Positions 25,132-32,887 are shown, numbered from the stretch's first letter. The stretch is 33,339 nt of DNA from Coleofasciculaceae cyanobacterium (GCA_036703275.1 DATNPK010000007.1:1-33339); one strand, 5' to 3'. The notes: generated from the letters alone by a model not told the origin. Program-made: numbers and translations.

Positions 25132-25170
25132 TTGATATACTTCTATGCTAATATATGATTAATCATATAT
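25132..25170 (+). promoter_or_regulatory. Pirin promoter with overlapping palindromic operator
   Basis: TTGATA (25132-25137), a 16-nt spacer and TATGAT (25154-25159) form a plausible promoter for the pirin gene. The -10 box lies inside a perfect 20-bp palindrome ATATATGATTAATCATATAT (25151-25170). ATGAT/ATCAT half-sites are reminiscent of PadR sites (ATG..CAT). Its position between divergent padR and pirin makes PadR the likely binder. Confidence 0.7.
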
Positions 25171-25209
25171 AGGATAAGTTTTATAAACTGTCTGCCTGGA
25201 GGCAACTGT

Positions 25210-26103
25210 ATGACAACTCAAACTCAAACACTCCGAACCGTTGCTGGAATCATTAATAGTGTAGAAACGCTTGAAGGAGGGGGCTTGCTGGTGCGTCGTC
25301 CTTTTCCCAAGAGTAGCTTTTCCGAGTTTGACCCCTTTCTCCTCCTCGATGAATTGGGTCCCGTGAACCAGAAGCCCGGTCAAGCAAAGGGCGCACCGGA
25401 TCATCCCCATCGTGGCTTTGAAACCGTCAGCTACGTCCTGGATGGACGGCTGGAACACAAGGACTCGGTCGGTCATGCCGGACTGCTCAATCCTGGCGAT
25501 GTGCAGTGGATGACCGCGGGGGCAGGCGTAGTGCATTCCGAAATGCCAGAAGCTGAGTTTACCCGCACGGGTGGGCGACTGCACGGCATTCAACTCTGGG
25601 TCAACTTGCCGCAGCGGGACAAGATGATTGCTCCTCGCTATCAGGAAATTCCATCGACGCAAATTCCGGTGGCTCACACCAAAGATGGGTCTGTGACAGT
25701 GCGCGTGATTGCGGGAGAAGCGTTGGGGGCGAAAGCGGTGATTGAAACCCGCACCCCGATTATCTACCTGCACTTCACGCTACAACCGGAAGCAAGCATT
25801 GTTCAAGCGATACCGAAAGAGTACAACGCCTTTACCTATGTCCTCAATGGATCTGGTTTATTTGGCACTGAGCAGGAACGGGGTGAGGATGGGCAAATGG
25901 TAATTTTTGCACCTGATGGTGAGGAAGTGGCGATCGCCAATCCTGCCGATGCCACCCAACCCCTCGATCTACTGCTGATTGCTGGAGTGCCGCTGAATGA
26001 ACCTGTGGTACGCTATGGTCCCTTTGTGATGAACACTGAAGCCGAAATCTTGCAAGCGATCGACGATTACCGAAATGGAAGGATGGGACAGATTCATGCT
26101 TAA
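25210..26103 (+). CDS. Pirin-family cupin protein (intact)
   Basis: This 297-residue bicupin belongs to the pirin family; characterised members have quercetin dioxygenase activity or act as iron-dependent redox sensors. The N-terminal cupin holds the metal ligands His65, His67 (DHPHRGFETVSYVLDG), His109 and Glu111 (GAGVVHSEMPE), all present. The C-terminal cupin spans about 170-280 (YNAFTYVLNGSGLFG, PLDLLLIAGVPLNEPVVRYG). GGAGG lies 8 nt before the ATG. The gene is divergent from padR and overlaps the start of the next gene by 8 nt, so pirin and that gene form an operon closed by the terminator at 26517. The substrate is unknown. Its sequence is clearly different from the broken pirin at 23988, so it is not a simple local duplicate. 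Confidence 0.93.
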   Translation: MTTQTQTLRTVAGIINSVETLEGGGLLVRRPFPKSSFSEFDPFLLLDELGPVNQKPGQAKGAPDHPHRGFETVSYVLDGRLEHKDSVGHAGLLNPGDVQWMTAGAGVVHSEMPEAEFTRTGGRLHGIQLWVNLPQRDKMIAPRYQEIPSTQIPVAHTKDGSVTVRVIAGEALGAKAVIETRTPIIYLHFTLQPEASIVQAIPKEYNAFTYVLNGSGLFGTEQERGEDGQMVIFAPDGEEVAIANPADATQPLDLLLIAGVPLNEPVVRYGPFVMNTEAEILQAIDDYRNGRMGQIHA

Positions 26104-26512
26104 CACGCTTCAAAACCGCATTACCCAACATCAACTTCTGACCAATATACGCATCAAGTTATTGCATTTGCATAAACTGTTGTTGGATACAGAGCGTATT
26201 CATTACGAACAGGTGCGCGGACGGGTCTCTAACAGTGAATTGCTGCAACTGGCGATCGATCACGATCAATTTGCCTGGTTGCATCGCCTTTCAGAATTGA
26301 TTGTGCAAATTGATGAGTTAATCGACTCTGATGAGCCTATCACCTCCGAGGCGATCGGTGCTCTCATTGCTGATGTTCGGATTCTACTCACACCTGATGA
26401 AGCTGGAAATGACTTTGCTGTGAAGTATGATGCGGCGTTTCAACGCAACCCCGATGTGGTGTTAGCTCATGCTGATTTGGTCACACTGCTAGCGACTAAA
26501 GTTCAACTATAA
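26096..26512 (+). CDS. Conserved small helical protein co-transcribed with pirin
   Basis: This 138-residue, almost wholly helical protein carries KLLHLHKLLLDTERIHYEQV, then LQLAIDHDQFAWLHRLSELI and VQIDELIDSDEPITSEAIGA. No cysteine, membrane segment or signal peptide is present. I recall similar proteins of unknown function next to pirins, but no named domain can be stated. The start at 26096 overlaps the pirin stop (ATGCTTAA), the mark of translational coupling; the in-frame ATG at 26075 would overlap pirin further. A strong terminator follows 4 nt after the stop. The position suggests a partner or accessory of pirin (inference). Confidence 0.7.
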   Translation: MLNTLQNRITQHQLLTNIRIKLLHLHKLLLDTERIHYEQVRGRVSNSELLQLAIDHDQFAWLHRLSELIVQIDELIDSDEPITSEAIGALIADVRILLTPDEAGNDFAVKYDAAFQRNPDVVLAHADLVTLLATKVQL

Positions 26513-26516
26513 ATTG

Positions 26517-26560
26517 AGCAGTTCGTCTAGATTAAATTTAATCTGGACGAACTGCTTTTA
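26517..26560 (+). terminator. Rho-independent terminator of the pirin operon
   Basis: AGCAGTTCGTCTAGATT (26517-26533) pairs with AATCTGGACGAACTGCT (26540-26556) over 17 bp with a single G-U pair and a 6-nt loop, followed by TTTTA. It starts 4 nt after the stop codon of the last gene. Confidence 0.9.
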
Positions 26561-26735
26561 TGCATTGTATTTGGCGAATCGTAAGCATTCGCAACGTGTT
26601 CAGGTGTTTATTGATTTCCTAATTCAGCGATTTGGGAATCCGCCCTATTGAGAAAGAAACGTTTGACGGACGATACTGCCTACTCTGACAATTAATCTGC
26701 GAACTGATGTATTTCCTAAACGAATCGATGCGCCC

Positions 26736-26854
26736 GATTCTAACTTAAGTTATAGCTAGCCTTCTACTCTGAGATGGCATGGTTACTCTATCAATTTGCA
26801 CTGTAAAAAATTTAACTTGCTATAGACGACAGCTTGAAGGCGATCTCCTATATT
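26736..26854. repeat. 119-nt direct repeat, right copy
   Basis: This is the second copy of the block at 21473-21591, same strand and same length, with about 5 substitutions (for example CATGG for CACAG). It ends 77 nt before the DsbA-fold gene. The gap 26561-26931 otherwise holds no gene. Confidence 0.85.
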
Positions 26855-26931
26855 AAATGTATGCAAACAGAGATGCAATCAATGGATTGAGCAAGTTAAT
26901 TGCAAGATTCCCTTGATGCAGATGTAGAAAG

Positions 26932-27489
26932 ATGAACGACGATCGCAGCCACAGTTCCTTACTTGTCCCACCTTCAACCCAAGATTGGATGCAAGGTGTG
27001 CTGAGTGCCAAGGTCGTGCTAGTGATGTATGGAGACTATCAAGACTCCAGAAGTGCGGACGTTTACAAGCTGATTAAAGCGATCAAACGAGAGCTTAGGG
27101 CTGTTTTTGGAGAGGATTATTTATGCTTTATCTTCCGTCATTTTCCGCAAACACAGATCCATCCTCATGCTCAACGAGCCGTCCAAGCTGCCGAAGCCGC
27201 CGCTGCCCAAGGACAGTTTTGGTTAATGAATGATACTTTATTTACCCATAAACAAAGGTTAGAGAATGGTTATCTTGTCGAGTATGCCAATGATTTAGGG
27301 CTTGATATCCCTCAGTTTCTCAAAGACCTGTCTAAGCAGGTGCATATCAATCGTATCAATGAAGAGATCGAAAGCGCAATACACAGTGGAGTAACGACTG
27401 CCCCAGCCCTATTTATCAATCACATTCGATATACCAAACGCTGGAAAATGACAGAGTTGATGACAGCTATTGTTGCTGCAAGTCACTAA
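26932..27489 (+). CDS. DsbA-fold (thioredoxin_4) protein lacking the redox CxxC
   Basis: This 185-residue protein aligns with the cytoplasmic DsbA-like proteins of cyanobacteria. VVLVMYGDYQDSRSADVYKL (about 28-47) corresponds to the active-site strand and helix, CFIFRHFPQTQIHPHAQRAV and GQFWLMNDTLFTHKQRLENG match the family closely, and the cis-proline loop is present (GVTTAPALFINHIRY, Pro158). The CPYC motif after GDYQ is replaced by Asp38-Ser-Arg-Ser41, and no nearby cysteine compensates, so ordinary disulfide or thiol redox activity is excluded. No signal peptide or membrane helix is seen, so it is probably cytoplasmic. It may act as a chaperone, a glutathione-S-transferase-like or frhA-like isomerase, or be degenerate; the otherwise good conservation argues against simple decay. 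It lies just after the right 119-nt repeat. Confidence 0.8.
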   Translation: MNDDRSHSSLLVPPSTQDWMQGVLSAKVVLVMYGDYQDSRSADVYKLIKAIKRELRAVFGEDYLCFIFRHFPQTQIHPHAQRAVQAAEAAAAQGQFWLMNDTLFTHKQRLENGYLVEYANDLGLDIPQFLKDLSKQVHINRINEEIESAIHSGVTTAPALFINHIRYTKRWKMTELMTAIVAASH

Positions 27490-27569
27490 GCTCTATTCAT
27501 ATCTAACTTGTTTGTTAATGCTAGTATCCGCGATCGCCCTTACTACAAAAATCAGGAGGTTACACCAAC

Positions 27570-28170
27570 ATGGTTCAAGAGCAAACTGTAAACAAACCAG
27601 AAAATGTACAGGCAACTCCCAACCTGACACCCGCTCAGGAGTTTTTGCAAGAACTCTGGTCAGAGCATCTGCGGCACGAGTTTGGCACTCACAACACGGA
27701 AAATGCCCTCGCCACGATGGTTGAGGATGCTTACGTCAACCACATTCCGGTAATGACTGGGGGAGTAGGGAAACCAGCACTGCGCGAGTTTTATTCCAAA
27801 TACTTCATTCCACAAATACCGCCGGACATGGAGCTGACCCCAATCTCGCGCACAATCGGGACCGATCGGCTCGTCGATGAAATGGTGGGTAACGTTCACT
27901 CATACCGTTCGGATGGACTGGATGCTACCCGGCATTGCTCCGACAGGGAAACGGGTTGAAGTGCCAGTGGTAGTGATTGTCCAGTTCCGTGACGGCAAGC
28001 TAGCCCATGAGCACCTCTACTGGGATCAGGCGAGTGTATTGATTCAACTTGGCTTGCTCGATCCTGGTACGCTGCCCGTTGTAGGGGTTGACAGTGCGCG
28101 CAAGGCGATCGATCCCAACTTACCTTCAAACACACTAATTCATTGCGCCAGCGATGGCGACTCAGCATGA
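27570..28170 (+). pseudogene. NTF2/SnoaL-like ester-cyclase-type protein, frameshifted
   Basis: The gene starts at the ATG at 27570 behind a consensus AGGAGG. It encodes a NTF2-fold protein: TPAQEFLQELWSEHLRHEFG, ENALATMVEDAYVNHIPVMT, KPALREFYSKYFIPQIPPDM, RTIGTDRLVDEM. The frame then derails at a run of G (27884-27889) and, one base later, continues correctly as VTFTHTVRMDWMLPGIAPTG, VVIVQFRDGKLAHEHLYWDQ and a tail to 28170. All conserved parts are therefore present in two frames, and one extra base explains the break. That suggests a recent mutation or a base-calling error. Full length would be about 199 residues. The family includes polyketide cyclase-like and detoxifying proteins; the substrate is unknown. 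Confidence 0.8.
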
Positions 28171-28264
28171 AATACAACACCGGCATTTCTCACTAACAGA
28201 TTAGTAACCTGGTAGTAGTGCCATCCTAGCTGTCTTGCGCCAATTTCTTGAAAACAACACACTG

Positions 28265-28292
28265 TCTATTTTGACTTAGCAGTCAAAATAGA
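28265..28292. promoter_or_regulatory. Perfect inverted repeat (operator or hairpin)
   Basis: TCTATTTTGACT (28265-28276) and AGTCAAAATAGA (28281-28292) are exactly complementary 12-bp arms around TAGC. The site lies between the NTF2-like gene and the MerR remnant plus quinone reductase. It resembles a repressor operator; without a U-tract it is a poor terminator. Confidence 0.55.
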
Positions 28293-28320
28293 GTTAAACA
28301 TAAGCTCTATCTAGCTTTCA

Positions 28321-28521
28321 GTGATTGGGAGCGCAAAACTTGTGAGCAATGCGGGTGATAGCACTGTGCGGGAACAACGGGCGGTGCTTGAAACACATCG
28401 GCAGGAGGTTAAGGAGCGACTGTGTGAACTCAGTTGCCATTTGAAAGCGATTGAGAAAAAAATCAATCGCTGTAAACAAGAGGAACAAATTAAGTACTCC
28501 AAGGAAATTGAAAGAAGTTAA
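28321..28521 (+). pseudogene. MerR-family regulator, C-terminal remnant
   Basis: About 55 codons (from roughly 28345) match the C-terminal coiled coil of MerR regulators: DSTVREQRAVLETHRQEVKE followed by LSCHLKAIEKKINRCKQ corresponds to the family pattern STVEER...L..H...V...L.EL...L..I..KI..Y. The winged-helix DNA-binding half is completely missing, so it cannot regulate. The first codons (from the GTG at 28321) are probably not original. It lies 2 nt before the quinone reductase gene; MerR genes are often next to such reductases, so this may be the lost regulator of that gene. Confidence 0.65.
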
Positions 28522-28523
28522 CT

Positions 28524-29330
28524 ATGAATGTGCTAATTGTCTATGCCCATCACGAACCCAAGTCCTTTAATGGCGCACTGAAAGACATCGCTGTTGCGGT
28601 TTTGACCGAGGTAGGCCACCAAGTAAAAGTGTCGGATTTGTATGCCATGAATTTCAAAGCCATTGCCGACCGGGCTGACTTTAAGGAGATGCTAGAGCCC
28701 GACTATTTGAAGTACGGGATTGAGCAGCGACATGCTTACGAAAACGATGCGCTAGCTGACGATATCAAGGCTGAACAAGAAAAGCTGCGTTGGGCAGACT
28801 TGCTAATCCTCCAATTTCCAATTTATTGGTTCTCGATGCCCGCCATTCTCAAGGGCTGGGTGGACCGGGTGTTCACGGCGGGCTTTGCCTACAGCAAAGG
28901 TATGTCTTACGACACTGGCGGATTGAAAGGCAAGCGAGCAATGCTTTCGTTCACTACTGGCGATCCGTTCGATACCTATGCCCACAACGGTCGTCATGGT
29001 GATATAGACATAGTGCTCTGGCCAATTCAGAACGGTATTCTCCGCTTTGTCGGCTTCGATGTTCTACCTCCATTTATTGCTTGGTCTGCTGCCAGAGGGG
29101 GTCAAGAGATTCGTGAGCACCACTTGGTTGACTATCGTGACAGACTTCTTGCCCTAGACAGGACGGAGCCGCTATTTTTTCATTTAGTAGAGGATTACAA
29201 CGAGTCGTGGCAGCTTCGACCAAGCATTGAAGCACGTACACCGGGGCAGAGAACGATGGCCCGAGATGAGTGTGTAAGCTTACGGAATGCTCAAGTCTTG
29301 CAACTAGGAAGTTCGCTTCTTGCAGAATAG
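28524..29330 (+). CDS. NAD(P)H:quinone oxidoreductase (flavodoxin-fold, NQO-type)
   Basis: This 268-residue FMN/FAD-binding reductase belongs to the Flavodoxin_2 family (NQO1/MdaB/KefF type). VLIVYAHHEPKSFNGALKD (about 3-21) is the flavin phosphate-binding start, then DLLILQFPIYWFSMPAILKG and WVDRVFTAGFAYSKG (about 92-126) are the diagnostic motifs, followed by KRAMLSFTTGDP. It would reduce quinones by two electrons in the cytoplasm. GGAAA lies some 14 nt upstream of the ATG. The last 25 residues (about 245-268, ARDECVSLRNAQVLQLGSSL) do not look like the family, and the gene overlaps the SDR gene at 29320 by 11 nt where that SDR lacks its start. So a deletion may have fused and altered this C-terminus. 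The core enzyme is complete. Confidence 0.88.
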   Translation: MNVLIVYAHHEPKSFNGALKDIAVAVLTEVGHQVKVSDLYAMNFKAIADRADFKEMLEPDYLKYGIEQRHAYENDALADDIKAEQEKLRWADLLILQFPIYWFSMPAILKGWVDRVFTAGFAYSKGMSYDTGGLKGKRAMLSFTTGDPFDTYAHNGRHGDIDIVLWPIQNGILRFVGFDVLPPFIAWSAARGGQEIREHHLVDYRDRLLALDRTEPLFFHLVEDYNESWQLRPSIEARTPGQRTMARDECVSLRNAQVLQLGSSLLAE

Positions 29331-30039
29331 CAATATCCGCGCAACTCTGATCGCATTTGGTGCTGCGGGTGCAACAGTGGTGTTCTCCGGTAGACGCGAC
29401 GCAGAAGGAGAAAAAACTGCCAAATTAATCCGTGAGATAGGCGCTGAATGTTTATATGTCCATTCAGATGCCTCGAATGAGGAAGACATCAAAGCGTTAG
29501 TGCAAAAGACAGTTGCAACCTACGGGCGGCTCGACTATGCCTTCAATAATGCAGGCATTGACGGTTTTTTTAAGCCTCTGCATGAACAATCAATTGAAGA
29601 CTTTGACAACCTGATGGCAGTCAATGTTCGGGGACTGTTTTTGTGCATGAAGTACGAGATTGAGCAAATGTTGTCTCAAGGATCTGGTGTGATCGTGAAC
29701 AATTCGTCAACGAGTGGTCTCGTTGCATTTCCGGAGACTTCTCCTTACGTTGCCAGCAAACATGCAGTAATGGGGCTGACGCGATCGGCGGCGCTGGACT
29801 ATGCCAAGCAAGGCATCCGGGTTAATGCGGTGAATCCTGGAGGCACTACGACTGAAATGCTCGATCGCGCCTTTAGGCAACTGGGTATCACAGCGGATGA
29901 TTTAGACTCTTTGGTTCCAATGGGTCGGATCGGTCAGGCAACGGAAATTGCTCAAGCAGTTGTGTTTCTCTGCTCTGATGCTGCGAGCTACATCACTGGG
30001 CAACCCTTAGCGATCGATGGCGGATATACAGTGAGTTGA
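29320..30039 (+). pseudogene. Short-chain dehydrogenase 1, nucleotide-binding N-terminus missing
   Basis: This reading frame matches its neighbours at 30122 and 30951 from residue about 19 of those proteins: RATLIAFGAAGATVVFSGRR, then the NNAG motif, the YVASKHAV active site (Tyr and Lys present) and the C-terminal YITGQPLAIDGGYTVS. The first 18 residues, including TGGTSGIG that holds the NAD(P) pyrophosphate, are absent. The only upstream start is a TTG inside the end of the quinone reductase gene. A deletion that removed the intergenic region, the ATG and the glycine motif explains this. Cofactor binding should fail, so it is probably a pseudogene although the rest is open. Confidence 0.75.
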
Positions 30040-30159
30040 TTTTTGATTGTTGATCGTGGAATCACAGTGAATCGATCCATTTCAAGAGAGAACAACCGGA
30101 CTTGATTTTAGGAGAAACAGAATGACATTTCAGGATAAAGTGGCGTTAGTCACTGGCGG
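30013..30159. repeat. Direct repeat spanning the SDR1/SDR2 junction
   Basis: About 147 nt running from the last codons of SDR1 (ATCGATGG) through the intergenic region to the TGGxSG motif of SDR2 recur at 30842-30988 with a constant offset of 829. Differences are few, including in the noncoding part. This is the footprint of a tandem duplication. Confidence 0.85.
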
Positions 30160-30868
30160 AACTTCAGGAATTGGTCGTGCAACTGCAGTTGCGTTCGGGG
30201 AAGCTGGTGCAAAAGTGGTGCTCTCCGGGAGACGGAAGGCAGAAGGTGAAGAAACTGCTGCACTGATTCGCGATACCGGAGCAGAGTGCCTCTTTGTGCG
30301 ATCGGACGTATCCGATGAAGCAGAAGTTCAAGCTTTAGTCGATAAAGCGATCGCCACCTACGGCAGACTCGATTGTGCCTTTAACAATGCTGGGATTGAG
30401 CCTCCTCTCAAACCACTGCACAAACAATCGATTGAGGATTTTGACAAACTGATGTCGATTAATGTGCGGGGGCTGTTCTTGTGTATGAGATACGAGATTC
30501 AACAGATGCTCAACCAAGGATCAGGTGTGATTATCAATAATTCGTCAATGGGTGGGTTAATTGCTTTTCCAGGAATATCTCCCTATATTGCCAGCAAACA
30601 CGCGGTAATGGGGCTGACACGCTCTGCTGCACTCGATTATGCCAAACAAGGTATTCGGATTAATGCTGTCAATCCTGGACTGATTGCTACTGCAATGATG
30701 GTTCGCCTGAGTAGTGGCTCGACTGATGATGTAGGGTCTACGGTTCCAATGGGTCGTATGGGTCAGGCAGCAGAAATTGCTCAAGCGGTTGTTTTTCTGT
30801 GTTCTGATGCTGCCAGCTACATCACGGGACAACCTTTGGTAATCGATGGCGGATATACAGTGAGTTGA
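30122..30868 (+). CDS. Short-chain dehydrogenase/reductase 2 (glucose 1-dehydrogenase-like)
   Basis: This 248-residue classical SDR is complete: TGGTSGIG (11-18) binds the cofactor, and Arg37-Arg38 after the second strand suggest NADP preference. NNAG is at 88-91, Asn114, Ser142 and Tyr155-x3-Lys159 form the catalytic tetrad, and the C-terminus IDGGYTVS is typical. AGGAG lies 6-7 nt before the ATG. It is the middle member of three tandem SDR genes; it is much closer to SDR1 than to SDR3 (YEI.QML.QGSGVI.NNSS, ITGQPL.IDGGYTVS). The substrate is unknown; the family includes sugar, steroid and quinone/carbonyl reductases. The shared upstream region suggests the same promoter and regulation as SDR3. 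Confidence 0.92.
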   Translation: MTFQDKVALVTGGTSGIGRATAVAFGEAGAKVVLSGRRKAEGEETAALIRDTGAECLFVRSDVSDEAEVQALVDKAIATYGRLDCAFNNAGIEPPLKPLHKQSIEDFDKLMSINVRGLFLCMRYEIQQMLNQGSGVIINNSSMGGLIAFPGISPYIASKHAVMGLTRSAALDYAKQGIRINAVNPGLIATAMMVRLSSGSTDDVGSTVPMGRMGQAAEIAQAVVFLCSDAASYITGQPLVIDGGYTVS

Positions 30869-30988
30869 TTTTTGATTTTTGATGGTGGACTCACAGTGAA
30901 TCGATCCATTTCAAGAGAAAACAACCGGACTTAATTTTAGGAGAAACAGAATGACATTTCAGGATAAAGTGGCGTTAGTCACTGGTGG
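30842..30988. repeat. Direct repeat spanning the SDR2/SDR3 junction
   Basis: This is the second copy of the block at 30013-30159. It includes the whole 82-nt intergenic region with TTTTAGGAGAAACAG before the ATG, and the first 12 codons of SDR3, which are the same as in SDR2 although the rest of SDR3 is diverged. Confidence 0.85.
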
Positions 30989-31706
30989 CACATCGGGAAT
31001 TGGCAGAGCAACAGCGATCGCTTATGCCCAACAACAAGCAAAGGTGGTGGTGGTTGGCCGTCGAGTTGATGAGGGTGAAGAAACTGTTCGATTGATTAAG
31101 GAAGCTGGCGGAGAGGCGATTTTTGTGCAAGCAGATGTCACGAAAGAAGCCGATGTTAAAGCAACGGTTGATAAAGCGGTTGGCGTTTTTGGTCGGTTAG
31201 ATATTGCCTTTAATAATGCAGGAACTGTCGGCGAAAATCCCTCATTGATTGAGCAAACAGAAGCAGAATACGATCGCATGATGAACGTCAATGTCAAAGG
31301 CATTTGGTTGTCGATGAAGTATGAAATCGCTCAGATGTTGAAACAGGGAAGTGGTTCGATCGTCAATACGGCATCTGCGAATGGAGTCATTGCACTTCCT
31401 GGCGTACCCCTCTACACCGCGAGTAAACATGCGGTAGTCGGCTTAACAAAAGCTGCTGCCCTTCAATATGCCAAAGTGGGGATTCGCATCAATGTCGTTG
31501 CACCAGCGGCAATCGAAACAGATATGTTTGAAGCAGCTACAGGTGGGCAGGATGAAGCCAAAGCTTACATAACAGGACTTCACCCGATCGGACGAATTGG
31601 AACACCGCTTGAAGTTGCAAATGCAGTCCTGTTTTTATCATCTGACCTGGCATCGTTCACAACAGGTACAACATTGATGGTAGATGGTGGGCTTGTAACG
31701 CAGTAG
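30951..31706 (+). CDS. Short-chain dehydrogenase/reductase 3 (glucose 1-dehydrogenase-like)
   Basis: This 251-residue SDR has TGGTSGIG (11-18), Arg37-Arg38, NNAG (88-91), Asn114, Ser142 and Tyr155-x3-Lys159, all in the expected places, and ends TTLMVDGGLVTQ. It is clearly diverged from SDR1 and SDR2 after the first 25 residues (for example NTASANGVIALPGVPLYTAS and EAATGGQDEAKAYI), so it is an older paralogue or an independent import. Its first codons and upstream DNA are nearly identical to those of SDR2, which suggests recombination or gene conversion at the 5' end. The same AGGAG precedes the ATG. It is probably cytoplasmic and NADP-dependent; the substrate is unknown. Confidence 0.92.
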   Translation: MTFQDKVALVTGGTSGIGRATAIAYAQQQAKVVVVGRRVDEGEETVRLIKEAGGEAIFVQADVTKEADVKATVDKAVGVFGRLDIAFNNAGTVGENPSLIEQTEAEYDRMMNVNVKGIWLSMKYEIAQMLKQGSGSIVNTASANGVIALPGVPLYTASKHAVVGLTKAAALQYAKVGIRINVVAPAAIETDMFEAATGGQDEAKAYITGLHPIGRIGTPLEVANAVLFLSSDLASFTTGTTLMVDGGLVTQ

Positions 31707-31906
31707 TCGATCGGCAGTGCGAAATGTTTGATACAGCACTTCAAGCGACTCACTAAAGCAACACTGAAATAGGTTCGCTAATTCCATAGGAAACTCCATA
31801 GGAATCTGCAAGAAGTTAAATGTTGGAACTGACTACACTCAAGTGAACTAAGACAAAGAGAACTTAGGAGTTGATGATTATCTCCAAAGTTGGAGAACAG
31901 AAAAAG

Positions 31907-32827
31907 ATGATGAACCAAAACAAAGAGATTTACGAGTGCGTCATTGTCGGTGGCGGTTCCGCTGGACTCAGTGCGGCACTGCTTTTAGGCAGAAGTCGCC
32001 GTCGCGTGTTAGTCTGCGACAAAGGGAATCCGCGTAACGCTCCCGCACACGAGTCGCACGGCTTTTTCACCCGCGATGGTATCAGTCCGCATGAACTTTT
32101 AAGCATCGGGCGCGACCAACTCAAACCTTATAAAAGCGTTGAATTTCAAGCGATCGGGGTCAAGGAAATCAACCCATCCGGCAATCAATTTGAAGTTGTG
32201 TTTGAGGATGGCACGATCAAAAAAACGCGCAAAATTTTGCTGGCTTTCGGGGTAATGGATGAATTTCCAGCTCTCGAAAACTTTGGTGATTTCTGGGGCA
32301 AAAGCGTATTTCAATGTCCCTATTGCCATGCCTGGGAAGTGCGCGACGAGCCGCTTGCCATTGTTGGAAATGGCGAAACGGGCATTGAAATGGCGGCATT
32401 GCTGAAAAATTGGAGTGCTGATTTAGTCCTCTGCACCAACGGCAAAGCCGATCTAACCGCTGATCAAAGAACACTGTTGGAAAACCACAAAATCCTTGTT
32501 CGCGAAGAGAAAATCATCCGACTCGAAGGCGATAACGGACAATTAGAAAACATCGTTTTTGAGACAAACGAGAAAATTGCGCGTCGCGGAATACTGATCC
32601 GACTAAAGCAAACACTCCGTTCAAACCTAGCTGAAAAGTTAGGCTGTGAGTTGAATGAATTCAATTTAATCAAGACGACCAATGTTTTTAACGAAACTAG
32701 CGTCAAAGGCGTTTATGCGGCAGGTGACATCACTTCACCCATGCAAGGGATCGCCGTTGCTGTTTTTCAGGGTAGCGTTGCTGCTGGCGGCTTAAATCAC
32801 TTTCTGATTATGGAAGATTTCGTCTAA
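31907..32827 (+). CDS. Thioredoxin reductase-like FAD/NAD(P) oxidoreductase
   Basis: This 306-residue flavoprotein has the FAD motif VIVGGGSAGLSAALLLGRS (about 12-30), a redox pair Cys137-Pro-Tyr-Cys140 (QCPYCHAWE), the second nucleotide motif VGNGETG (153-159) and the C-terminal FAD motif GVYAAGDITSPMQGIAVAVFQG. It is the small TrxB-like type found widely near regulators and detoxification genes; the electron acceptor is unknown. The start at 31907 is chosen because it opens MMNQNKEIYECVIVGGG with GGAG 11 nt upstream; ATG 31874 with AGGAG only 3 nt before it, or the TTG at 31871, would add 11-12 residues. Tandem copies of TCCATAGGA lie upstream (31783-31803). All redox motifs are intact. Confidence 0.88.
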   Translation: MMNQNKEIYECVIVGGGSAGLSAALLLGRSRRRVLVCDKGNPRNAPAHESHGFFTRDGISPHELLSIGRDQLKPYKSVEFQAIGVKEINPSGNQFEVVFEDGTIKKTRKILLAFGVMDEFPALENFGDFWGKSVFQCPYCHAWEVRDEPLAIVGNGETGIEMAALLKNWSADLVLCTNGKADLTADQRTLLENHKILVREEKIIRLEGDNGQLENIVFETNEKIARRGILIRLKQTLRSNLAEKLGCELNEFNLIKTTNVFNETSVKGVYAAGDITSPMQGIAVAVFQGSVAAGGLNHFLIMEDFV

Positions 32828-32867
32828 ATCAAGGTAATTCAATCTTCATCAGAACAAGCATCGTGGC

Positions 32868-32887
32868 TGGTCTAGTTTCATAGACCA
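32868..32887. terminator. Short hairpin between the flavoprotein and SnoaL genes
   Basis: TGGTCTA (32868-32874) pairs with TAGACCA (32881-32887) around a 6-nt loop, and a second imperfect hairpin (AGAGAGTAGG / CCTTCTCT) follows. They may end the flavoprotein transcript or attenuate the next gene. No strong U-tract is present. Confidence 0.35.

Noticed and set aside
27470-27724. 84-codon frame between the DsbA-fold and NTF2-like genes
   Set aside because: It overlaps the start of the NTF2-like gene in another frame, and its second half is simply that gene's DNA out of frame.
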